Assembly: GCA_014879765.1 (NCBI GenBank)
Contig: JACSRL010000307.1
Coordinates: forward strand, 1 to 20,273
DNA length: 20,273 nt
Direction: 5' to 3'
From: Anaerolinea sp.
GTDB lineage: Bacteria > Chloroflexota > Anaerolineae > JAAEKA01
How positions within the stretch are numbered: the stretch's first letter is position 1; every line of letters starts with the position of its first letter. The position numbers and the translations under genes were made by a program. Shown piece by piece: positions 10,001-17,681 of the stretch. The notes under the pieces were generated by a model that worked only from the letters and a program-made list of their open reading frames with translations, had not been told where the DNA came from and ran no database searches.

Positions 10001-10068
10001 TGCAGGTGTACGGCGGCCTGCGCAATCCGCGCGCTTGAACTGGCCAGCAGGGCAGTTTCGTTGGCTAC

Positions 10069-10074
10069 ATTATA
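10069..10074 (-). promoter_or_regulatory. Putative -10 box of the gyrA promoter
   Basis: A perfect TATAAT on the minus strand. The -35 position 17 nt upstream reads TAGGAG, which is a poor match. If used, the gyrA mRNA would carry a leader of about 250 nt. Confidence 0.4.
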
Positions 10075-10118
10075 GCGCAGTTTGGCCGATTCTCCTAGTT
10101 CACACAGCCGCTGGCGCA

Positions 10119-10147
10119 TTGACGCCCGCTGCTTCTCCGGGTATAAT
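10119..10147 (+). promoter_or_regulatory. Strong sigma-70-type promoter of the Uma2-AspT operon
   Basis: TTGACG (10119-10124), 17 nt, TATAAT (10142-10147). Transcription should start near 10154, about 59 nt before the Uma2 ATG. It is back to back with the gyrA -10 box 45 bp away, so the two genes share one control region. Confidence 0.75.
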
Positions 10148-10212
10148 TCGCCCTGTAGACCCGCGAGCAGGACCCGCCGGCCTTGCCCACATCTTTCGCA
10201 GGAGGTTGCAAG

Positions 10213-10848
10213 ATGGCCGTTGCCTTGAAACCACTGATTGAAATCCGTCTGCCCGCCAAGCCGTCGTTTACACTGGCGGATTTCAACGCGCTGCCCGAAG
10301 GCCCACCCGACTACGAGTTCGACGGAGGGAAACTGATTGCCATGCCTCGTCCACATCCACGTCATCAGGCGATTTTGCGCGAGCTCACTGCTGAGCTCGC
10401 TGTCTATCTGCGTACACATCGCATCGGCACGTGCTGGCCCGAGGTCGATGTCGAGCTCTCCCGGCGGCGCGTCTACGTGCCTGACCTGACCTTTCTGGCG
10501 CGGGAGCGGCGCGATATCTACTCCGAGAGCCGCGGCCGCATCATGGGTGCGCCCGATCTGGTGGTGGATATCCTCTCGCCGGCCAGCGCCAGCCGGGACC
10601 GCATCGTCAAGTTCAACGCCTACCGTGAGGCGGGGGTCTCCTGGTACTGGCTGATCGACAGCCAGTCGCTGGCCATCGAGGAATATGCTTTGACGCCGCA
10701 GGGCTACCTGGCGGTGACGCGCGTCGGCGCAGGCGAGGCCTTCCGGCCGCAGCTCTTCCCGGAGCTGGCCATCGACCTGGCCGCGCTGTTGGGCGAGGCG
10801 GTCGAGCCAGGCGAGGAGCTGTCCGAAGAGGACGCAGCGGCCGAATGA
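10213..10848 (+). CDS. Uma2-family (DUF820) restriction-endonuclease-fold protein
   Basis: 211 aa, full length for the Uma2 family. It has a PD-(D/E)xK-type fold: YEFDGGKLIAMPRP, then WPEVDVELSRRRVYVPDLTF with the conserved PD, then PDLVVDILSPASASRDRIVKFNAYREAGVSWYWLID. The usual VVEILSP glutamate is Asp here, a conservative change at a metal-site position. Many Uma2 proteins are catalytically untested; some are linked to mobile DNA. The start is clear: AGGAGG at 10200-10205, 7 nt before the ATG. It is the first gene of the six-gene operon and overlaps the next by 4 nt (ATGA). Confidence 0.9.
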   Translation: MAVALKPLIEIRLPAKPSFTLADFNALPEGPPDYEFDGGKLIAMPRPHPRHQAILRELTAELAVYLRTHRIGTCWPEVDVELSRRRVYVPDLTFLARERRDIYSESRGRIMGAPDLVVDILSPASASRDRIVKFNAYREAGVSWYWLIDSQSLAIEEYALTPQGYLAVTRVGAGEAFRPQLFPELAIDLAALLGEAVEPGEELSEEDAAAE

Positions 10849-11636
10849 TCCCCACCCGGAACACCATACGCTACTACACGCCGCTGCGGGAGGGCGGCTC
10901 CCTGCCGGCCATCGTCCAGGCCGACGATGATCAGCTCTACGTGATGAAGTTCACCGGCGCCGGCCAGGGCGCGCGTGCGCTGGTGGCCGAGGTGATCGCG
11001 GCCGAGCTGGCCCGCGCCCTGGGGCTGGATGTGCCGCCGCTGGCGCTGCTGGAGCTGGACCCAGCCTTTGGCCGCACCGAGGGCGACCCTGAGATCCTGG
11101 CCCTGTTGCAAGCCAGCGCCGGCCTGAACCTGGGCATGCGCTTTCTGCCCATGGCGCTGCCCTTCAGCCCGCTGCTGGAGCCGGCGCCGGCGCGCGCGCT
11201 GGCCTCGGCCGTCGTCTGGTTTGACGCCTACATCGGCAACGTGGATCGCAGCGCACGCAACACCAACATGCTGCTCTGGCAGGACAAGCTGTGGCTGATC
11301 GATCACGGCGCCGCGCTGTTCTTCCACTACACGGCCGGCTGGCTGGAGACCACCGCCGCGCGCAGCCAGAGTCCCTTTGCGCCGATCAAGGATCATGTGC
11401 TGTTGCGCTGGGCCGGCGACCTGGCCGCGGCGGACCTTGCCCAGCGTGGCCTGCTCAGCGCGACGGTGATCGAGCAGGCGGTCGCGGCCGTGCCTGACGT
11501 CTGGCTGAACGGCCGCGACGCCGCTGCGCCGGCCGCCGTCCAGCGCGCCGCCTATGTGGATTACCTGCTTCGGCGGCTGGATGCGTCGCAGATCTTCGTG
11601 CAGGAGGCGATCCGTGCCCGCCAGGCACTCCTTTGA
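10845..11636 (+). CDS. HipA-like kinase-domain protein
   Basis: 263 aa, shorter than classical HipA (about 440) because it lacks the N-terminal subdomain. A nucleotide-binding lysine is likely Lys35 in LYVMKF. The catalytic loop is FDAYIGNVDRSARNTNML (Asp134, Asn139), matching the IGNxD-x4-N pattern of HipA. The metal-binding DFG-like site is LIDHGAA (Asp153). All needed residues are visible, so it may be an active Ser/Thr kinase. HipA kinases phosphorylate Glu-tRNA synthetase; other members target other tRNA synthetases. The target here is unknown. The ATG overlaps the Uma2 stop as ATGA, and its 3' end overlaps the DUF3037 gene by 23 nt, so the three are translationally coupled. No HipB-like HTH partner is adjacent. 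Confidence 0.85.
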   Translation: MIPTRNTIRYYTPLREGGSLPAIVQADDDQLYVMKFTGAGQGARALVAEVIAAELARALGLDVPPLALLELDPAFGRTEGDPEILALLQASAGLNLGMRFLPMALPFSPLLEPAPARALASAVVWFDAYIGNVDRSARNTNMLLWQDKLWLIDHGAALFFHYTAGWLETTAARSQSPFAPIKDHVLLRWAGDLAAADLAQRGLLSATVIEQAVAAVPDVWLNGRDAAAPAAVQRAAYVDYLLRRLDASQIFVQEAIRARQALL

Positions 11637-12018
11637 CTACGTCCTGCTGCGACTGGCGCCTCACGTCGAACGCGAGGAATTCATCAACGCCGGCGTGATC
11701 CTCTACTGTCGCAGCCTGCGCTTCCTGGGCTGCCGGGTTCATCTGGACGATGCACGGCTGGCCGCTTTGGCGCCTGATTTCGACGCGGCCGCGGCGCGCG
11801 TCCAACTGGAGCTGAACCCGCTGATCTGCGCCGGCGGGCCGCAGGCCGGCCCCATCGGCGCGCTGGAGCAGGCCGAACGTTTTCGCTGGCTGGCGGCCCC
11901 GCGCAGCACGGCGATCCAGCCCGCCACCGTACACTGCGGGCTGTGCGACGATCCGCAGGCCGCGCTGGATGAGCTCTTCCAGCGGCTGGTGTTGCCGCCG
12001 TCGAGGCCCCGCGCATGA
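11614..12018 (+). CDS. DUF3037 domain protein
   Basis: 134 aa, starting VPARHSFDYVLLRLAPHVEREEFINAGVILYC, the hallmark of DUF3037. The middle has LDDARLAALAPDFD and the end PATVHCGLCDDPQAALDELFQRLVL. Function unknown. The family is often encoded beside HipA-like kinases, as here, so a role with the kinase, possibly as the missing subdomain or a regulator, is a fair inference. I chose the GTG at 11614 because AGGAGG lies at 11602-11607, 6 nt upstream, and because the conserved part begins within eight residues. It overlaps the kinase gene by 23 nt and the exporter gene by 4 nt (ATGA). Confidence 0.85.
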   Translation: MPARHSFDYVLLRLAPHVEREEFINAGVILYCRSLRFLGCRVHLDDARLAALAPDFDAAAARVQLELNPLICAGGPQAGPIGALEQAERFRWLAAPRSTAIQPATVHCGLCDDPQAALDELFQRLVLPPSRPRA

Positions 12019-12650
12019 TCGGCATCTTCCTGCGCGGGCTGGCGCTGGGCCTGGCCATTGCCGCGCCCGTGGGGCCGGTCGGCGTGCTTTGCATCCGTCG
12101 CACCCTGGCCGAGGGCCGGCTGGCGGGGCTGGTCTCAGGCCTGGGCGCGGCCACGGCCGACGCCTGCTATGGCCTGGTGGCGGCCTTCGGCCTGACCTTC
12201 ATCTCCAGCCGGCTGATCGACTGGCAGGACGCGATCCGGCTGGCGGGAGGTCTGTTCCTGCTCTACCTGGGGGCCAAGACCCTGGCCGCGCCGGTAGCGG
12301 AACCGCCCGCGGCCGGCCTGGCCGTTCAACCGGCCGCGCGCGGGCTGCTGGGCAACTACACATCGACCCTGGTGGTGACCTTGACCAATCCCATGACCAT
12401 CCTGGCCTTTGCCGCGATCTTCGCCGGGCTGGGGACTGCCGGCGGCGATTATGCCGCGGCGGCCCTGCTGGTGCTGGGAGTGTTCAGCGGATCGGCGCTT
12501 TGGTGGCTGGCGCTCAGCAGCGCCTTTGGCCTGCTGCGCGGCCGCGTCACGCCGGCCGGGCTGCGCTGGGTCAACCGCATTTCGGGACTGATCATCCTGG
12601 GCTTCGGCCTGACCGCTTTGGCCAGCCTGGCGATCCTGAGGACTGATTGA
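12015..12650 (+). CDS. LysE/RhtB-family amino-acid exporter
   Basis: 211 aa membrane protein with about six hydrophobic segments, the family's usual size. The N-terminus GIFLRGLALGLAIAAPVGPVGVLCIRRTLAEGRLAGLVSGLGAATAD carries the LysE signature (PGP-like PVGP, then an R-L-G pattern and a conserved acidic residue). NYTSTLVVTLTNPMTILAFAAIF is the second family hallmark (TNP). Known members export basic or small neutral amino acids and derivatives; the substrate here is unknown. The start overlaps the DUF3037 stop as ATGA. Confidence 0.9.
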   Translation: MIGIFLRGLALGLAIAAPVGPVGVLCIRRTLAEGRLAGLVSGLGAATADACYGLVAAFGLTFISSRLIDWQDAIRLAGGLFLLYLGAKTLAAPVAEPPAAGLAVQPAARGLLGNYTSTLVVTLTNPMTILAFAAIFAGLGTAGGDYAAAALLVLGVFSGSALWWLALSSAFGLLRGRVTPAGLRWVNRISGLIILGFGLTALASLAILRTD

Positions 12651-12654
12651 GATC

Positions 12655-13485
12655 ATGGACAGACTGGAACTGCTGGCGCTTTACGATCTGAAGGAGCGCC
12701 TGACTGTGGAGTACCCCGATATGCGCCGCGAGGCCGGCGATCGGGTGGTGCGTCACGCGCCGTTGGCCCCCAAGCGCGGCTTCCGCGATGGCTTCATCAG
12801 CTATAGCCGGCTGGACGAGGCCACGGTGGAGTCCGCCATCGACCAGCAGGTGCAGGCTTTCGCCGCGCTGGGCGCGGATTTCGAGTGGAAGGTCTACGAC
12901 CACGACACACCGGCAGATCTGCGCCAGCGGCTGACGGCGCGCGGCTTCGAGAGCGATGAGCCTGAGGCGATCATGGCGCTGCCGCTGGCCCTGGCGCAGC
13001 CCGTGCTGTTGGCGCCGGTCACGCGTGACGTTCGCCGGCTGGAGGACGCGGATCAGTTGGATGACGTGCTGGGCGTGCAGCGTGAGGTCTGGCAGCAGGA
13101 GCACAGCGGGCTGGCCGGCTACCTGCGCGACACCATGATCCAGCATCCAGAGCTGCTCTCGGTCTATGTGGCCTACGACCAGGGCCGTCCGGTGGCGTCG
13201 GGCTGGCTCCGCCATGATACGGCCAGCCCATTCGCCAGCCTGTGGGGCGGCTCCACGCTGGAGGCGCGCCGCGGGCGCGGCTTCTACACTGCGCTGCTGG
13301 CGGCGCGGGTGCAGGAGGCGCTGCGTCGCGGCGCAGCCTATCTGACCATCGACGCCAGCCCCATGAGCGCGCCCATCGTTCAGCGCCTCGGTTTCATCCA
13401 TCTGACCACAGCCTGGGCCTGCAACTGGCGCGCTGCGCCGGACAACGGCACCGCTATTCTGGAAGGACCTGATCATGGTCGTTGA
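12655..13485 (+). CDS. GNAT-family N-acetyltransferase
   Basis: 276 aa. The N-terminal half (DFEWKVYDHDTPADLRQRLTARGFESDEPEAIMAL) is typical of two-part GNAT proteins in which that half lost activity. The C-terminal half holds the GNAT core: VYVAYDQGRPVASGWLRH, the acetyl-CoA loop ARRGRGFYTALLAARVQEAL (R-x-G-x-G type) and a final SAPIVQRLGFIHL. The acceptor substrate is unknown; the neighbours (an exporter and an exchanger) hint at small-molecule handling. It starts 4 nt after the exporter gene and overlaps the next by 11 nt. Confidence 0.88.
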   Translation: MDRLELLALYDLKERLTVEYPDMRREAGDRVVRHAPLAPKRGFRDGFISYSRLDEATVESAIDQQVQAFAALGADFEWKVYDHDTPADLRQRLTARGFESDEPEAIMALPLALAQPVLLAPVTRDVRRLEDADQLDDVLGVQREVWQQEHSGLAGYLRDTMIQHPELLSVYVAYDQGRPVASGWLRHDTASPFASLWGGSTLEARRGRGFYTALLAARVQEALRRGAAYLTIDASPMSAPIVQRLGFIHLTTAWACNWRAAPDNGTAILEGPDHGR

Positions 13486-15112
13486 GTTCCTCGTCGAAAA
13501 TTCGATTCTGCTGCTCTTTGCCGTGTCGGCCGTCGGCTATGCCATCGGCCGGATCAAGATCAAGGGCGCCAGCCTGGGCGTGGCCGCGGTGCTCTTCGTC
13601 GGCCTGGCCGTGGGCGCGCTGGACCCCAACCTGAAGCTTCCCACGGTGGTCTTCGAGCTGGGCCTGGTGCTCTTTGTCTACACGGTGGGGCTGGCCAGCG
13701 GGCCGGGCTTTGTGGCCTCCATGACCCGCGAGGGGCTGCGCAACAACGTGGCGGCCTTGGCCGTGCTGGCCATCGCCGCGCTCATCGCGGCCGGGGCGCA
13801 TGTGGCGCTCAATTTGGCAGCGCCGGTCACGGCCGGCCTCTATGCCGGCGCGCTGACCAACACGCCCGCGCTGGCCGCGGTGATCGAGCTGGCCAGCGCC
13901 TCGACGCCGGCTGGCGCCGCGGTGGCCGATCCCACCGTCGGCTACTCGGTGGCCTATCCCATGGGGGTGCTGGGGGTGATCCTGGTGGCCTATGTGCTGC
14001 AATGGCTGTGGAAGATCGACTATCGCCACGAGGCCCAGCGGCTGCGCGGCAGCGGCTACGCGGTGGAGCAGGAGATCAACAACGTTACGCTGCGTGTCAC
14101 ACGACCTGAGGCCACCCAGGCCAGCGTGCAAGAGCTGTGGGAGCGCCACCGCTGGCACGTGGTCTTCAGCCGCGTGATGCACCAGGGTGACGTGCAGTTG
14201 GTCGCGGGCAGCACACGCTTTGCCCTGGGGGATCGGGTCAGCGTCATCGGCGATCCCGACGAGGTGGCGGCCGTGGCGGCTGTTCTGGGCGAACAGACCG
14301 ATGAACATCTGGCCTTGGATCGCAGCCACTACGACTTTCGCCGCATCTTTGTCTCCAAGCCGGCGATTGCCGGCCAGCGCATCAAGGATCTGCAACTGCC
14401 GGCGCGCTACGGCGCCATCATCACCCGCGTGCGCCGCGGCGATGTGGACCTGCTGGCCGACGCGGACATGGTGCTGGACCTGGGCGACCGGGTGCGGGTG
14501 GTGGCCCCGCGCGAGCACATGAACGATGTCTCCAGGCTTTTTGGCGATTCGTATAAGGCGCTGAGCGAGATCGACCTGCTCTCGTTGGGCGTGGGGCTGG
14601 TGTTGGGGCTGCTGCTGGGCAAAATTGAGTTTCCGCTGCCAGGCGGCGGCGGCTTTTCGCTGGGCAACGCCGGCGGCCCGCTGATCGTCGGCCTGATTCT
14701 GGGCGCGATCCGCCGCACCGGCCCGCTGGTCTGGACCATGCCCTACAGCGCCAACCTGACCGTGCGCCAGTTGGGGCTGATCATGCTGCTGGCCAGCATC
14801 GGCCTGCGCTCGGGCTACACCTTCGTGCAGACGCTCAGCCAGGGGGGCGGCGTGCAGCTCTTCATCGCCGGCGCGGTGATCTCCTGCGCGACCGCGTTCC
14901 TGACCCTGCTGGTGGGCTACAAGCTGTTCAAGATCCCCTTTGGCCTGCTGATGGGCATGCTCTCCGGCATCCACACCCAGCCGGGGGTGCTGGGCTTCGC
15001 GGTCGACCAGTCGCAGGACGAGCTGCCCCACGTGGGCTACGCGCTGATGTTTCCCATCGCCACCATCGGCAAGATCTTGCTGGCGCAGGCGCTGCTGTTG
15101 GTGTTGGCGTGA
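13475..15112 (+). CDS. AspT/YidE-type (AAE family) transporter with two RCK_C domains
   Basis: 545 aa membrane protein. It has the duplicated AspT-type membrane domain at both ends, about residues 1-175 (start VVEFLVENSILLLFAVSAVGYAIGR) and 365-545 (IDLLSLGVGLVLGLLLGKI...GMLSGIHTQPGVLGFAVDQ). Two RCK_C (TrkA-C) domains lie between (about residues 200-355), the second as FVSKPAIAGQRIKDLQLPARYGAIITRVRRGD. Characterised members exchange aspartate/alanine or other dicarboxylates; RCK_C domains bind regulatory ligands. Its last TM ends in LLVLA and its stop codon lies inside the first unit of a heptad repeat. The ATG at 13475 has AAGGAC upstream and overlaps the GNAT gene. Confidence 0.9.
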   Translation: MVVEFLVENSILLLFAVSAVGYAIGRIKIKGASLGVAAVLFVGLAVGALDPNLKLPTVVFELGLVLFVYTVGLASGPGFVASMTREGLRNNVAALAVLAIAALIAAGAHVALNLAAPVTAGLYAGALTNTPALAAVIELASASTPAGAAVADPTVGYSVAYPMGVLGVILVAYVLQWLWKIDYRHEAQRLRGSGYAVEQEINNVTLRVTRPEATQASVQELWERHRWHVVFSRVMHQGDVQLVAGSTRFALGDRVSVIGDPDEVAAVAAVLGEQTDEHLALDRSHYDFRRIFVSKPAIAGQRIKDLQLPARYGAIITRVRRGDVDLLADADMVLDLGDRVRVVAPREHMNDVSRLFGDSYKALSEIDLLSLGVGLVLGLLLGKIEFPLPGGGGFSLGNAGGPLIVGLILGAIRRTGPLVWTMPYSANLTVRQLGLIMLLASIGLRSGYTFVQTLSQGGGVQLFIAGAVISCATAFLTLLVGYKLFKIPFGLLMGMLSGIHTQPGVLGFAVDQSQDELPHVGYALMFPIATIGKILLAQALLLVLA

Positions 15113-15188
15113 AGCGTGAAGCGTGAAGCGTGAGTGTGTTTGTGGGCTTTGTGTTTGTAGCGTGACCCGTAATGCGTAACTCGTAACC
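15108..15188. repeat. Heptad repeats after the transporter gene
   Basis: Four CGTGANN units (CGTGAAG three times, then CGTGAGT) run from 15108 to 15135 and supply the transporter's TGA stop. After a 25-nt T/G-rich gap, four degenerate units (CGTGACC, CGTAATG, CGTAACT, CGTAACC) run 15161-15188. These are the reverse complement of the TCACNNN heptads at 15322-15384, so the two arrays could pair. Confidence 0.8.
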
Positions 15189-15321
15189 GGAGTGGGTGGT
15201 GGGTGGGTCTCTTTGCTCCCGCCAGTTCCGTGATCCAAAGGGAGCGGGCAACTGAAACTCCATGCCCTGATAGCACAAAACGCATCTCCCACGATCAGCA
15301 GACGACACCCTCAATTCCGAG

Positions 15322-15384
15322 TCACGTTTCACGCCTCACGTTTCACGCCTCACGTTTCACGCCTCACGTTTCACCCCTCACGCT
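15322..15384. repeat. TCACNNN heptad array containing the GH13 stop codon
   Basis: A 14-nt unit TCACGTTTCACGCC occurs three times exactly (15322-15363) and once with one change (15364-15377), then TCACGCT. Each 14-mer is two heptads. The stop codon of the minus-strand GH13 gene (15371-15373) lies in the fourth unit. The stretch 15189-15321 between the arrays holds no gene I can support. Confidence 0.85.
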
Positions 15385-17245
15385 GCTCCACCCACACCGT
15401 CGCGCCTTGAGGATGCTCGGCCAGGGGCAGCGCGCCGTTGGCTACTACGGCCTCCAGGCCGCTCCACAGCTCGATGAAGCGCGTGCCGTCGGGGATACCG
15501 GCCTGGGCCGTTGGCAGCGGGGCGGCTGGCCGCGGCTGCTGGCCGCGGTGGGCCATGACCAGCACGCGCTGGCTGGCTGTGGCGCGTGCGAAGGCGATGC
15601 TCTCCGGCTCCACGGTCAGCAGTTGGAAGCCGCCGCGCTGTAAGGCCTCTGAGCTGCGCCGCAGCTTGATCAGCGTGCGGTAGAAGTCCAGCAGGCCGCG
15701 GTTCCAGCGCCGCTCCTCCCAAACCATGCAGCCACGTGAACCCAACTGCGGCAGGTCACGGAGGCCGATCTCGTCGCCGTAGTAAAGGCTGGGGACGCCC
15801 GGGAAAGTGAGCAGCAAGGCCGCGGCCAGACGGTGCAGCGCCTCGTTGTCGCCCACCTGCGTCTGGATGCGCGGCGTGTCGTGGCTGGCCAGCAGGTTGA
15901 ACTGCTGCAAGGCCACGGCCCAGGGGATGGCGGCCAGCCGGCTCTGCCAGCCCGCGGCCAGCGCGGCCGTGGGGTAGGGCTGGGGCGAGGCGATGCTGTC
16001 GTTCATGCCCCAGGCGCCCTGGCGGTAGCCTTGCAGCCAGTGGCGCAGCGGCTTGCTGAAGCCGCTGTAGTTCATCACGCCGTCGAACTGATCCCCCTGA
16101 AGCTGGCTGGTGGCGTCGAAGAAATTCTCCCCCAGCAGATAGGCGTCGGGCCGGGTCTGCTTCACCGCCTGGCGGATGCCGCGGGCCACCTGGACGCCCA
16201 GTTGGCTGGCGCCCTGCCGGCCCAGCATGTTGGCCACATCCACCCGCCAGCCGTCGGCCGAGAAGGGGAGGCGCAGCCAGCGGCGGAAGACCGCATCCTC
16301 GCCGGCATAGATGCGTTGCCGCAGCTCGGCGCTGTTGTAGTTCAGCTTGGGCAGCGCCCACACCCCCAGCCAGGCGGCATACTGCTCCGGATGCTTGTCG
16401 AAGGTGAAGAAGGCCGCCTCCGGCGCGGTCGCGTCGGCCAGCGCGTTCTGGAACCAGGGATGCCAGTAGCCGCAGTGGTTGGGCACGATGTCCAGCAGAT
16501 AGCGCATGCCGCGGGCATCCAACGCGACTTTCAGGCTGGCCAGCGCCGCGTCGCCGCCGAAATGCGGGTCCACATGCTCGTAGTCGATGACATCGTACTT
16601 GTGGTTGGAGGGCGCGGTGAAAATCGGGTTGAGATAGAGCGCGTTGACGCCCAGTTGCTCGACATAATCCAGATGTTGGACAATCCCTTGCAGGTCGCCG
16701 CCGAAGAAGACCAGTGGGAAGGGGAAGTCGTCGGGCGGCAGCGTGCCCCAGGGGAAGGTCTGCGGGCCGTGGCCGCGGTACTCGTACTCGTGCGGCTGCG
16801 GATCGTTGGTGGGGTCGCCGTTGGCAAAGCGCTCGGGGAAGATCTGGTAGAAGACCGTCTCGTGCAGCCAGACTGGCGGGTCGTAGCCGGCCAGCAGCTT
16901 GAAGTCGGCCGCGTCCAGCGGGTCGAAATGGCCTGGCCCGGCCGCGTTCAGCCACCAGACGCCATCCTCCGCCTCCAGCACGAAGCGATAGTGAACCAGC
17001 GGCTGATCGATGGACAGCTCAGCCTGCCACCAGCGGGCCGGCGGCGTGGCGCCGTCCGGCTCCATGCGGGTGAAGGCCTGTTCGCCGTCGGGCGCCGTGC
17101 GCACAAAGACGCGCCGGATGGGCGCATCGACGCCCGCCCGCAGACGCACGCGCACCCGCTCGCCCAGGCGCGGGTAGGGGTTGGAGACGAAGAGGTCGGA
17201 GCCGTCGTGGTGGACGGACTGCAGCCAAGAGGGAAGATGAAGCAT
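15371..17245 (-). CDS. GH13 alpha-amylase-family glycosidase (neopullulanase/cyclomaltodextrinase-like)
   Basis: 624 aa, probably cytoplasmic because no signal peptide is seen. An N-terminal beta-sandwich domain (about 1-120, VHHDGSDLFVSNPYPRLGERVRVRLR) precedes the barrel. GH13 motifs are complete: YQIFPERF (133-140), region I DIVPNH (252-257), region II GWRVDVAN with nucleophile Asp336, region III LLGENF with acid/base Glu373, region IV SHDTPR with Asp456. A C-terminal beta domain ends at WVEQREG. It should act on maltodextrins or pullulan-type alpha-glucans. I chose the ATG at 17245 (MLHLPSWLQSVHHDG); in-frame ATGs upstream (17272, 17299) would add a stretch unlike the family and partly made of repeat DNA. 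The stop lies in the heptad array. The GH13 pseudogene at 2230 is a relative. Confidence 0.93.
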   Translation of the reverse strand: MLHLPSWLQSVHHDGSDLFVSNPYPRLGERVRVRLRAGVDAPIRRVFVRTAPDGEQAFTRMEPDGATPPARWWQAELSIDQPLVHYRFVLEAEDGVWWLNAAGPGHFDPLDAADFKLLAGYDPPVWLHETVFYQIFPERFANGDPTNDPQPHEYEYRGHGPQTFPWGTLPPDDFPFPLVFFGGDLQGIVQHLDYVEQLGVNALYLNPIFTAPSNHKYDVIDYEHVDPHFGGDAALASLKVALDARGMRYLLDIVPNHCGYWHPWFQNALADATAPEAAFFTFDKHPEQYAAWLGVWALPKLNYNSAELRQRIYAGEDAVFRRWLRLPFSADGWRVDVANMLGRQGASQLGVQVARGIRQAVKQTRPDAYLLGENFFDATSQLQGDQFDGVMNYSGFSKPLRHWLQGYRQGAWGMNDSIASPQPYPTAALAAGWQSRLAAIPWAVALQQFNLLASHDTPRIQTQVGDNEALHRLAAALLLTFPGVPSLYYGDEIGLRDLPQLGSRGCMVWEERRWNRGLLDFYRTLIKLRRSSEALQRGGFQLLTVEPESIAFARATASQRVLVMAHRGQQPRPAAPLPTAQAGIPDGTRFIELWSGLEAVVANGALPLAEHPQGATVWVEQREG

Positions 17246-17280
17246 GAGGTCGTCTTTCTGTGGAAAGCGCATGAGGCTTG

Positions 17281-17396
17281 TCTCACGCCAAGCCGCCAAG
17301 CCCGCAAAGAAGCAGAAGTCTCTGCCCTTTGCGGTCTTTGCGCCTTTGCGTGCGGCGATCTGGTCTCACGCCAAGGCGCAAAGAGCGCAAAGGAGG
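17281..17396. repeat. CACGCCAAGG-CGCAAAG repeat, three copies, long hairpin
   Basis: Copy A (17281-17312) and copy C (17364-17393) begin TCTCACGCCAAG and go on with CGCAAAG blocks. Copy B (17325-17352) is inverted. B and C match over about 27 nt with roughly three mismatches and an 11-nt gap, forming a long hairpin. It sits upstream of the GH13 start. The rest of 17397-17681 holds two copies of another repeat (17502 and 17564) and no gene I can support. Confidence 0.8.
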
Positions 17397-17501
17397 AGAT
17401 ATCCTGGTTCTAGTGGATTCAATCCTGCTGTACAAAGAGATCTTCGACTTCATCTTTCAGCTACGTCTCTTTCCGATAGCGCTTCACCAGTCCTGGGTGA
17501 T

Positions 17502-17521
17502 ACTTGCACCTGACGCAAGTG
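17502..17521. repeat. Short copy of the ACTTGCACCTGACG repeat
   Basis: ACTTGCACCTGACGCAAGTG is a near palindrome (ACTTGC and GCAAGT arms) identical to the core of the copy at 18923-18960. Its flanks differ from those of the two 38-bp copies. Confidence 0.75.
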
Positions 17522-17563
17522 AGGTGTTCCCCGGCGTTCTCGCATGAGGGCGCGTCCCCATGC

Positions 17564-17601
17564 CAACCCGCCGGACGACACTTGCACCTGACGCCAGTGC
17601 A
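17564..17601. repeat. 38-bp direct repeat, left copy, flanking a TA module
   Basis: Same orientation as 18923-18960 and identical at 36 of 38 positions (differences: A/G at the 12th base, C/A at the 32nd). It begins CAACCCGCCGG and contains the ACTTGCACCTGACG core. It lies 80 nt beyond the XRE antitoxin stop. Confidence 0.8.
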
Positions 17602-17681
17602 TTGCTCGCCTGGCGGCTGAGCATCTAGCAAATGGCACATGATACTCGCCGTTGCATTGAACGACCCCGCTTAGTGTCGGA

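Noticed and set aside
10379..10400. Perfect 9-bp-stem hairpin inside the Uma2 gene
   Set aside because: Explained by codons for RELTAELA; no regulatory position.
9814..10419. N-terminal extension of gyrA up to 10419
   Set aside because: No similarity to GyrA, crosses the shared promoter region and overlaps the Uma2 gene; ATG at 9813 precedes the conserved start.
13454..15292. 612-codon open frame on the minus strand
   Set aside because: Antisense to the AspT-type transporter; composition is Gln/His/Arg-rich with no recognisable domain.
15322..15384. CRISPR array
   Set aside because: Tandem 14-nt units without spacers.
15833..17413. 526-codon open frame on the plus strand
   Set aside because: Antisense to the GH13 gene, which has all catalytic motifs.
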